From Ricordea florida (lineage: Eukaryota; Cnidaria; Anthozoa; Corallimorpharia; Ricordeidae): a stretch of 64,000 nt of DNA. The stretch spans positions 26,242,391 to 26,306,390 of the forward strand of contig OX453272.1 in NCBI GenBank assembly GCA_949710005.1. Reading direction: 5' to 3'. Positions 56,514 through 63,033 of this stretch are shown piece after piece (position 1 is the stretch's first letter; every line of letters begins with the position of its first letter). The notes below the pieces were generated by a model. The model did not search any database. It was given only the letters and a program-made list of their open reading frames with translations, and was not told where the DNA came from. The translations under genes were made by a program, and so were the position numbers.

Positions 56514-57725
56514 TTATCGACTCTTCTTTACCCTTTCCACAAAATATAGAACCACAGCCATTATCAAAAGCCAAGCATTCTTACCTAAAAAGCCAATAAC
56601 CTCACCAGCTGTTTTGAATAGAAAGCTAACTATTGCACCAACCATTCCAGGTAATATTTCACCAAGTTTCTTACCAATAGCTTTCAAGCCATTACCAACG
56701 CCTTTACCTAATGTGGATAGACCTTTAGAAAGATTAGAAACTATAACGCTAATTACTACACCTACAGCACTTACAACTGCAAATACTGTAAAACCATACT
56801 TTTTGAAGATGTACTTTACCCGATCTCTTAATGTTAGATTTTTAAGTATTTCTTCATTTTTACTCTCCATATCAGCTATTTGTTCTTGGTTGTAAATAAT
56901 ACTCTTTCTTGCTAGTTCTCTAAATTTATCAACTTCAGCTTGTAATCTTTCATTACCACGTTCTAACATTGTTAAATTTGACTGCCCCTTATTATACTTA
57001 TCTATTTCATCTTTGTATTGATTCAATTCAACTTTAAGTTTGTCAATCTGTGTTTTAGCTAACAGCTTATGTTTATCAGACGCATCTAAATAGCTTTCAC
57101 TTTTCGCAATTCTGGTTTGTTGTTTTTCAATTATAGCTTTCAACTCTTCTCTTTCACCTTTAACATATTGTTCCATCTGGTTTTTACCTTTTTCTAAAAG
57201 TAAGTTTAAATCAGCTATTACATTATTTAAATCCTTAATTTTTTTATTAGCTTCATTCAAATCATTAATTAGTTTATCATTATTTATAATAAGTGACTTA
57301 GAATCAATACCAAGTGCTCTCTTAATTTTAACAGGAAGTGTTTCAAAATTTTTTACCAAATCCCCATTAGAGTTAATAAGTAAATGCTCAATACTTCTAG
57401 GGCTATCAGTCAATATAACCCATACCGCCCCCTCATCATCGATTCTTGCAGCGAATGGTGAATTTAGTGGGTTGAAATTGTAGAACTTTTCTTTTATCTT
57501 TTGTAAAGCTCGTGACCTATTGTCTTCTTCACTTTCATTAATCGGTGGAGGTTCTTTATCATCACCTCTCACACCGTCAAGTGATGTTTCTTCTTCTTCT
57601 TCATCATCAGGGTTAATTACCCTAGCGGTGGATGATATTGTATCCATTTGAATATAATAATCATCATCACCATCATCTAGATCAGTTGTTTCAAATTTTG
57701 GTATTAATGGTTCTTCTTCTTCCAT
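56514..57725 (-). CDS. Coiled-coil membrane protein, 403 aa, conserved in Polintons
   Basis: The frame opens at 57740 (MSKKIMEEEE), but I prefer the Met at 57725. The leader from there to the TCTAAAGA motif (57751-57760) lines up base for base with the leader of the 72-aa gene. Residues 1-75 are acidic and disordered; about 150-300 form a coiled coil. The last about 95 residues are a Gly-rich hydrophobic domain ('KGVGNGLKAIGKKLGEILPG', 'FLFKTAGEVIGFLGKNAWLL') with two or three membrane segments. That end is highly conserved among cnidarian elements I know. Function unknown; perhaps a virion membrane or core protein. Confidence 0.82.
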   Translation of the reverse strand: MEEEEPLIPKFETTDLDDGDDDYYIQMDTISSTARVINPDDEEEEETSLDGVRGDDKEPPPINESEEDNRSRALQKIKEKFYNFNPLNSPFAARIDDEGAVWVILTDSPRSIEHLLINSNGDLVKNFETLPVKIKRALGIDSKSLIINNDKLINDLNEANKKIKDLNNVIADLNLLLEKGKNQMEQYVKGEREELKAIIEKQQTRIAKSESYLDASDKHKLLAKTQIDKLKVELNQYKDEIDKYNKGQSNLTMLERGNERLQAEVDKFRELARKSIIYNQEQIADMESKNEEILKNLTLRDRVKYIFKKYGFTVFAVVSAVGVVISVIVSNLSKGLSTLGKGVGNGLKAIGKKLGEILPGMVGAIVSFLFKTAGEVIGFLGKNAWLLIMAVVLYFVERVKKSR

Positions 57726-57748
57726 GATTTTTTTACTCATCAGTAAGA

Positions 57749-57760
57749 AATCTTTAGACC
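57749..57760 (-). promoter_or_regulatory. TYTAAAGRT motif, 403-aa gene
   Basis: Minus strand GGTCTAAAGATT followed by TCTTACTGAT, about 26 nt before the preferred ATG at 57725. Confidence 0.65.
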
Positions 57761-57819
57761 TAAAAGTTATTTTGTAAATTATAAAAATGAATTATGATTT
57801 AAATATATAAAATATAACA

Positions 57820-58085
57820 ATGGAATATAAAATTTTAGAGAACATATTTGTTTTGATTCTCTAAGAAAAATTAGTAAAGAAAGAATAATTACAATTGATA
57901 ACATTTTATTGTTAAGAAATATAGCTGTTGAATTAAAAGATAAAGAAAAACTAAAAGATTTATTTAAAATAATTAAAATGCTTTATATTTCCATAAATTG
58001 TAATGAAAAAATAGAAAAAATGTTAAAGTTATTGGACGATGATATTAAAAGCGAAACTTGGGGTGAACATGTATTAAATATATAA
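57820..58085 (+). pseudogene. Small plus-strand ORF with frameshift, about 87 codons
   Basis: ATG at 57820 reads MEYKIL and then stops. One base out of phase the frame is open to TAA at 58083-58085 and encodes a Lys/Ile/Leu-rich helical product ending 'KLLDDDIKSETWGEHVLNI'. Plus-strand coding inside the minus-strand block is odd, and codon use matches the element. Either a recently broken gene, a sequencing error, or chance in AT-rich DNA. Confidence 0.4.
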
Positions 58086-58135
58086 ATAATGTGATATTTA
58101 TGCTTTAATTATAAAACAATTAATGTTTTTATAAT

Positions 58136-58558
58136 TTAAAATAATTTACTAGCCATATAACCTAAAGCCAACATACCACCACCTACATATATCATTTCAC
58201 CCACCTTTTGGTTTTCACTAGGTTTATAATAATCAGCAAATTTTGGTTCATGCATTTGACTATTCGGGCGTAGTCCTCCCCGCGAAGCGGAATATAATTT
58301 CAAAGCTTCATCTGTATTCGAAATATTTTTTGACGCCTGATATTTTTCATCCTTTTGTTGTACTTTCCAATCAATTAGTTTCTGTCTATTTTCCTGATAT
58401 TCTGCATAATCTTTTTGATATTTTTCTAATGCCTTATCGTGTCTTATTTTCTCTGTATCTGTTTTATCACCTGAAAGATATTTTGCAAGATATGATCCAC
58501 CAACAAAGGCGGTTGCATTCAAAATAGCTCCTCCAAACATAATTGCTATTGTTGCCAT
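58136..58558 (-). CDS. Conserved small membrane protein, 140 aa
   Basis: N-terminal membrane segment (residues about 4-27, 'IMFGGAILNATAFVGGSYLA'), then a charged helix with 'RHDKALEKYQKDYAEYQ' and 'RQKLIDW', and a second membrane segment at the C-terminus (122-140). The 'RHD-A-E--QK--AE----R---ID' pattern recurs in cnidarian Polintons I know. Residues about 91-96 (SRGGLR) come from an in-frame GC-rich palindrome (58280-58290). A palindromic GGTCTAAAGACC lies 20 nt upstream. Function unknown. Confidence 0.8.
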   Translation of the reverse strand: MATIAIMFGGAILNATAFVGGSYLAKYLSGDKTDTEKIRHDKALEKYQKDYAEYQENRQKLIDWKVQQKDEKYQASKNISNTDEALKLYSASRGGLRPNSQMHEPKFADYYKPSENQKVGEMIYVGGGMLALGYMASKLF

Positions 58559-58576
58559 GTTTCCGCGTAGCGGGTA

Positions 58577-58588
58577 GGTCTTTAGACC
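58577..58588 (-). promoter_or_regulatory. TYTAAAGRT motif, 140-aa gene
   Basis: GGTCTAAAGACC, here extended into a near-palindrome, about 20 nt before the ATG. Confidence 0.55.
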
Positions 58589-58647
58589 GTTTCTTCGCTT
58601 CGCTCAGGTCTATAAATCCTTAATTTGAGGTTCCTCCCTCGCTTCGC

Positions 58648-58866
58648 TCAGTTCGGTAAAATCTTTTGATCCTCTAAATATGTTTTTAGGTACATACTAC
58701 CTGACAATACAGCTACCCATTTAGCATAATTTGTAATACTTGAGGATGGGTCGTTCATAAATGATTCTTTCATAGCCTTTTTTGCTACATAACCAACAGC
58801 AGCTGCTAACCCAATAAGTACTGCTGAATCAGTAACAGTTTTCACAAGTTTGTTTTCAGTTGACAT
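58648..58866 (-). CDS. Conserved small membrane protein, 72 aa
   Basis: Two hydrophobic segments (residues about 13-29 'AVLIGLAAAVGYVAKKA' and about 48-61) flank 'ESFMNDPSSSITNYAKW'; the end 'YLEDQKILPN' is characteristic. Same family seen in other cnidarian Polintons. TTTAAAGGT at 58891-58899, 26 nt before the ATG, followed by the TTCTTACTGAT leader it shares with the 403-aa gene. Confidence 0.8.
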   Translation of the reverse strand: MSTENKLVKTVTDSAVLIGLAAAVGYVAKKAMKESFMNDPSSSITNYAKWVAVLSGSMYLKTYLEDQKILPN

Positions 58867-58888
58867 AATTTTTTACTGTATCAGTAAG

Positions 58889-58899
58889 AAACCTTTAAA
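58889..58899 (-). promoter_or_regulatory. TYTAAAGRT motif, 72-aa gene
   Basis: TTTAAAGGTTT then CTTACTGAT, about 26 nt before the ATG; the same leader as the 403-aa gene. Confidence 0.65.
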
Positions 58900-58927
58900 T
58901 CGGCTTTACCGGCCAGCTACGCTGAAA

Positions 58928-59464
58928 TCACATCATTCCCATTTTTTGCAGTTGTGGTGTTTGTGATTGTTTGGCGGGGATATTAATTGGAGATGGTCCT
59001 ACGGATCTTGTGGGTGGAACATTAGTTGGAACTTGAGATAAATATACTATTCTATTTTTATTATCCTCCTTTTCGGCTTTGCCGGTCTTTAGACTTTGTC
59101 TGTATCTCATAAACATGTCAAATGCTGTAAACCCTATTCCAACAATGGATAAAACAGTAGTGAAAGATAGCTCTGGAATCCAGCTTCCACTTCCAGCTTC
59201 GCTGGGGAGGGCTCCGCCCGATCGTGGGGAGGACTCCGTCCGATTTGCTTTTCCATTTTCTTCCCTATTTTTAATCTCATCTTCTTCTTCCTGTTTCATT
59301 TTTTCTTCACGTTTCATCTCCCTAGCTAATGCTTCTTTAGCTTTTTTGTTATATTCTGCCAATTTTTTACCAGCTGCAACCTTTTTAGGGTCTTTTTCTT
59401 TCTTTTTAGTATCTTTCTTTTCAGGTGCTGGATCCATTGTAATTTGTTCAACTTGTTCAGACAT
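58928..59464 (-). CDS. Lys/Glu-rich protein with one membrane segment, 178 aa
   Basis: A basic N-terminus with 'KDPKKVAAGKKLAEYNKKAK' (a block conserved in Polinton relatives), a Glu/Lys helix, one membrane segment at about 99-118 ('FTTVLSIVGIGFTAFDMFM'), then a Pro/Ser/Thr tail. Residues about 76-94 (Ser/Gly/Pro-rich) are encoded by two adjacent GC-rich palindromic inserts (59190-59245), and 'TGKAEK' by another (59074-59084), all in frame. TTTAAAGAT at 59491-59499 lies 27 nt upstream. Confidence 0.78.
   Translation of the reverse strand: MSEQVEQITMDPAPEKKDTKKKEKDPKKVAAGKKLAEYNKKAKEALAREMKREEKMKQEEEDEIKNREENGKANRTESSPRSGGALPSEAGSGSWIPELSFTTVLSIVGIGFTAFDMFMRYRQSLKTGKAEKEDNKNRIVYLSQVPTNVPPTRSVGPSPINIPAKQSQTPQLQKMGMM
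59190..59245. repeat. GC-rich mini-palindromes inside a coding region
   Basis: CCAGCttcGCTGG (59193-59205) followed by two 'ggggaggxctccg-ccgat' blocks, in frame within the 178-aa gene. Related units lie at 55727-55764, 55831-55841, 58280-58290, 58563-58573, 58595-58655, 59074-59084, 59961-59971 and 60108-60132. Confidence 0.7.
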
Positions 59465-59488
59465 TATTATTTTATTTCACAAAGTAAA

Positions 59489-59499
59489 GAATCTTTAAA
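59489..59499 (-). promoter_or_regulatory. TYTAAAGRT motif, 178-aa gene
   Basis: TTTAAAGATTC, about 27 nt before the ATG. Confidence 0.65.
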
Positions 59500-60075
59500 T
59501 CAGTTGTGCTCATTTACATGCTCAGTAGTATGCTCAGTTGTGTTAGAATCATCTATATTTTTATTTGAAACCTCTTGTATTTTACCTATTTTAACATGTT
59601 TAGCAACCTGGAATAGTCCGCTAGCAAGTGCTGCCAATCTTCCTGCTTTCAATGCTAAGAGACCTACAATGTTTGTCAGTTCGCGATTAACCAAATCATC
59701 ATTTTTCAAATCATCACAAAGAGCTTTTATATCTACAGGAACTATGTAAGAAATAACTTTAGAAACTAATTGAAGAGATGAATCTACCAACCCGCCATTA
59801 ATTTTCTTACCCAATACTGCCTGATATCGATTATAATATTTTTCAATGTCTTTTACTGATAATTTTTTTATATCACCAAGACTCATATCAACCCCTAAAT
59901 ATTCCTTTGTGGTTCCAAGAGCTGTTAGGATGGCTAGTGATTCTTGTTTTATTTCAACTTCGGCGTAGCCGGCCCCCTTCAGGATATCATTATCATCTTT
60001 TACCTCATATTTTACATCACTAATATAATCTTCAACTTCCGCCAAAGGTGGGGAGGACTTCGTATGATCTGCCAT
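59500..60075 (-). CDS. Conserved Polinton protein, 191 aa
   Basis: Contains 'AILTALGTTKEYLGVDMSLG', 'VEKYYNRYQ'-type block 'IEKYYNRYQAVLGKKI', 'LVSKVISYIVPVDI' and 'LAALASGLFQVAKHVK', all of which I recognise as a conserved cnidarian Polinton family of unknown function. Helical and moderately hydrophobic in the C-terminal half. The codons around 'KGAGYAEVE' lie on a GC palindrome (59961-59971). TTTAAAGG at 60103-60110, 28 nt upstream. Confidence 0.8.
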   Translation of the reverse strand: MADHTKSSPPLAEVEDYISDVKYEVKDDNDILKGAGYAEVEIKQESLAILTALGTTKEYLGVDMSLGDIKKLSVKDIEKYYNRYQAVLGKKINGGLVDSSLQLVSKVISYIVPVDIKALCDDLKNDDLVNRELTNIVGLLALKAGRLAALASGLFQVAKHVKIGKIQEVSNKNIDDSNTTEHTTEHVNEHN

Positions 60076-60091
60076 TTTACAATTTTCTTCC

Positions 60092-60763
60092 CTACAGCCA
60101 GGCCTTTAAACCCGTTAGGGCCCCCGTGAAGCGGAAATTTATAACTTCAGGGATCTCCAAATAGCAATTAAATGGGTGACGTAAAGATAAACAAAGTCTA
60201 GAATATTTTTCAGTTTTTAATAATTGCATAAATTTTTTACATAATTCATAATCCAAATCACCACCATAATCTTCGAAAAACATCTTCATACCTTTTTGTG
60301 ATGGGTTATGGAAAGTAACAACACAAGCTACATTTTCACGGAATGGTTTTGCTATTGAAGTTAATTGCTGAGTTAGAACCCAAACTGATAATCCATGATG
60401 CCTTCCAGAGAATGCTAAATCAATAAACTTGTTCGATCTTTTCTTCAGATCATTCGAAACAGCACAATCATCTAAAATTATTAGTGTATTTGTTCCGGAG
60501 AATAAAGTTTGGCAATCAGTTAATAGCTCATTAATCTCATCAACGTTACTAGCATCTGGTGATAATACAAAGAAACGTTTATCTCCTCTAGCAAAATTAT
60601 GATATGTTTTATTTTTAGAATAAGTTGGACATATTAAAACAATGAATTCAAACAATTTTCGAAATGGACCTCGGAGTTGATCTATGATGTACTTTGTCTT
60701 TCCACAATTTGTTGGACCTGTTATAATACAGTGAAAAGGAATTTTATCTCGTAATTCTTCCAT
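60092..60763 (-). CDS. DNA-packaging ATPase (FtsK/HerA-type, A32-like)
   Basis: 223 aa. Walker A GPTNCGKT at residues 16-23, Walker B LIILDD at 94-99, and a following 'SGRHHGLSVWVLTQQLT' region (sensor-like Gln) typical of the A32-like genome-packaging ATPases of Polintons and large DNA viruses. It would pump the genome into the capsid. Its start lies 7 bases after the major capsid stop, so the two probably share a transcript. Frame intact. Confidence 0.92.
   Translation of the reverse strand: MEELRDKIPFHCIITGPTNCGKTKYIIDQLRGPFRKLFEFIVLICPTYSKNKTYHNFARGDKRFFVLSPDASNVDEINELLTDCQTLFSGTNTLIILDDCAVSNDLKKRSNKFIDLAFSGRHHGLSVWVLTQQLTSIAKPFRENVACVVTFHNPSQKGMKMFFEDYGGDLDYELCKKFMQLLKTEKYSRLCLSLRHPFNCYLEIPEVINFRFTGALTGLKAWL
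60103..60110 (-). promoter_or_regulatory. TYTAAAGRT motif, 191-aa gene
   Basis: TTTAAAGG, about 28 nt before the ATG. Confidence 0.5.
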
Positions 60764-60770
60764 ATTTTAA

Positions 60771-62007
60771 CTAATACATGATTGATCTTAAGTTTGAATT
60801 CATAACCTCCATTAACGCATCAGCTACAACAAACATGTAACAAGTCATAATACCAGACCCACTAACTTTTCTTTTCATTTCTATTTTTACACCATCTTGT
60901 GCATTGTTTAAGGCTAGACCTCCTCCATGAATATCATTATCTGGGTGAGTTCTCAAATCTATCCACAGAGCAAACTTTTTACTATAAAAATCCTTTTCCT
61001 TTACTGACCCTTCGGCCGGTACGAAACGTTTCTTTACCGACTCCCATAGGTCTGAAGGTACCATTCCTTTAGAGTAGAAACGATTTGGCACACCATTAAC
61101 ATCGATATTGATTGAGGTGATACCTGGATTGAAAAAATTCTCAGAATCTCTTGCTCCTCCACCATATGGTAATGTAAACAAACAATATCCCTGTGATTGA
61201 CCTTCTAGGCAGATTAATATGCTGGTTTATAACGCTGTCTGTAGGTCTGGATATGGTGAAAGTTTTGTGTAGAGTGACATTCTCATAAAAGAATCCTTTA
61301 CCAACCTGATAAGCTGCCTGTGCCTCACGAGCTAAGTATTCACTTGATATACAAGAATATTCCAACTCAAGGTTTGTTATTTTATAAGTTGGAGGCTTGG
61401 TCGCGTCAGAATAAACAACAATATCGTGAACTGGAGCTAGTGTAATCTCAAATATTAATTGATGATCTAATGCCTTTGGGTAGAAAACTCCATGATCGTT
61501 GAGAATAGGATGGTTTAGTAGGATATTATACTTGGTGTTGTGTACTACTGCAAGAGCTACTTCTTTTGCATCTGTGTCTACCTTATCACCCGCATTTGTC
61601 CGTAACTTCCTCATGTTTTCAGAAGAAATACCTTGTCTTAATCTATCCTCGCGCTCTTCATCTGTTAAGAATAAGTCATGGTATGTTTGAAATAGATCAT
61701 ATCTTTGAGTATCCTGTAGTGTTTCACCGCCAAAAAGAACCCTGAGTCTGGATACAAGATTACTACCTACATTATTCACGAGGGTGTTATCTTCATGGCC
61801 ATCAACAGTCAGGTTAAATACTAGATATACACTTCCTGGCACAATCACTAAATTTTCAGAAAGTTTAGGAATATTTATATATAGTGTTTCTCCTGGATTA
61901 GCTGATGATGGGTTTAGTGTAATTCTATTCAATGTTGATTCCGCTTTCAAACCTAGTGGATCTCTTGGAATCCTGTTTGGATTAATTTTTTCAGATACGG
62001 TTGTCAT
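60771..62007 (-). pseudogene. Major capsid protein (double jelly-roll), frameshifted
   Basis: Two overlapping frames make one capsid protein. 62007-61141 covers about 275 N-terminal residues ('NRIPRDPLGLKAE', 'LVSRLRVLFGGETLQDTQRYD'). The other frame, to 60771, covers about 135 C-terminal residues ('ARDSENFFNPGI', 'NGVPNRFYSKGMVPSDLW', 'FALWIDLRTHPDN'). Both match the double-jelly-roll capsid of Polintons. The frame changes by one base within a short T-rich stretch near 61170-61190, so translation would end early without the second half. TTTAAAGATT (62032-62041) lies 26 nt upstream. Could be a real lesion or an assembly error. Confidence 0.88.
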
Positions 62008-62031
62008 ATTTATTTTAAGGAAGGGAGGAGT

Positions 62032-62041
62032 AATCTTTAAA
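62032..62041 (-). promoter_or_regulatory. TYTAAAGRT motif, major capsid gene
   Basis: TTTAAAGATT, about 26 nt before the capsid ATG; on the plus strand it overlaps the integrase start codon. Confidence 0.6.
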
Positions 62042-63033
62042 TGAGTAACGAAAGCATGTTATCGAAAATATATTATTCAACTGAGGGATATTGGAAAGGA
62101 TATTCAGCAATACCAAAATTAGCTGATAAAGCAAAAGTAAGTGAAAATGTGGCTAAAAAATGGCTTGAAAAACAGGCAATTTGGCAAATATATCTACCAC
62201 CTCCAAAATATATTCCTAGACCTCACTGGGTTGTTAATAAACCGAATCAAATTCACCAAGCGGATTTATTATTTTTACCACATGATAGAGTTGGAAGAAA
62301 AACATATCGATATGCATTAGTTGTGGTTGATGTAGCCTCGAGATATAAAGATGCAGAACCATTAACCTCAAAAGAAAGTAGGGAAATTTCAAATGCTTTT
62401 GAAAAAATATATTCCAGAAAGTTAAAATATCCAAAAACATTAATGGTTGATCCTGGAAGAGAATTTATGGGTGAAGTTACAAAACTTATGAATTATCATA
62501 ATGTGAAAATACAAAGAAGTGAGGCTGGAAATCATAGAGCTCAAGCATTTGTAGAAAACGCAAACAAAATATTAGGTGAAAGATTATTTAGTCATCAATA
62601 TGCACAAGAAATGGTTGTTAATGAAAGGTCTAGAGTATGGGTGAAACGATTACCAGATATTATAAAAACTTTGAATAATACACCAACGAGATTAACTGGT
62701 AAAGAACCTGATAAAGCTATAAAACTGAAAGAGGTTGATATTGAACCTAAAAAGTATAAGCGAGTTGTTGGACTTGATGAGGTTAGATTACCTCCTAGTG
62801 TTAAAGTTAGATATTTATTATCTCCTGGTGAACTCGAGGGTGGCGAACGAAGAAGAGCTACTGATCCTATTTGGAGTATCAAAGTTTATGATATTTCTAA
62901 AAGTGTGATTTCACCTAATCAACCTGTTTTATATTATTTGTTGGACGGGCCAAGACGTGGGTTTGTAAGGGAAGAATTACAAGTTATTCCTTTTAATACA
63001 GAACTTCCACCAGATTCTGTTTTGAAACGGTAA
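62041..63033 (+). CDS. Polinton integrase (retroviral-type DDE)
   Basis: 330 aa. Integrates the element and makes the 6-bp target duplication. N-terminal helical domain (residues 8-50); catalytic core with D75 (in 'HQADLLFL'), D137 (in 'MVDPGREF') and E172 (in 'FVENANK'), giving 34 residues between the last two. The C-terminal domain has the conserved 'SPNQPVLYYLLDGPRRGFVR'. All catalytic residues are present, so it may be active. The start is only 33 bases from the divergent capsid start; an inner Met at 62056 is an alternative. Its 3' end overlaps the convergent polymerase frame. Confidence 0.92.
   Translation: MSNESMLSKIYYSTEGYWKGYSAIPKLADKAKVSENVAKKWLEKQAIWQIYLPPPKYIPRPHWVVNKPNQIHQADLLFLPHDRVGRKTYRYALVVVDVASRYKDAEPLTSKESREISNAFEKIYSRKLKYPKTLMVDPGREFMGEVTKLMNYHNVKIQRSEAGNHRAQAFVENANKILGERLFSHQYAQEMVVNERSRVWVKRLPDIIKTLNNTPTRLTGKEPDKAIKLKEVDIEPKKYKRVVGLDEVRLPPSVKVRYLLSPGELEGGERRRATDPIWSIKVYDISKSVISPNQPVLYYLLDGPRRGFVREELQVIPFNTELPPDSVLKR

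Noticed and set aside
56458-56895. 145-codon plus-strand frame
   Set aside because: Antisense to the conserved C-terminus of the 403-aa protein, which has clear homologues; the plus frame has none that I recognise.
57820-57840. Programmed -1 frameshift site for the small plus-strand ORF
   Set aside because: No standard slippery heptamer is in register with the first frame.
59079-59498. 139-codon plus-strand frame
   Set aside because: Antisense to the Lys/Glu-rich 178-aa gene; Ser/Phe/Leu composition is the expected mirror of Lys/Glu codons.
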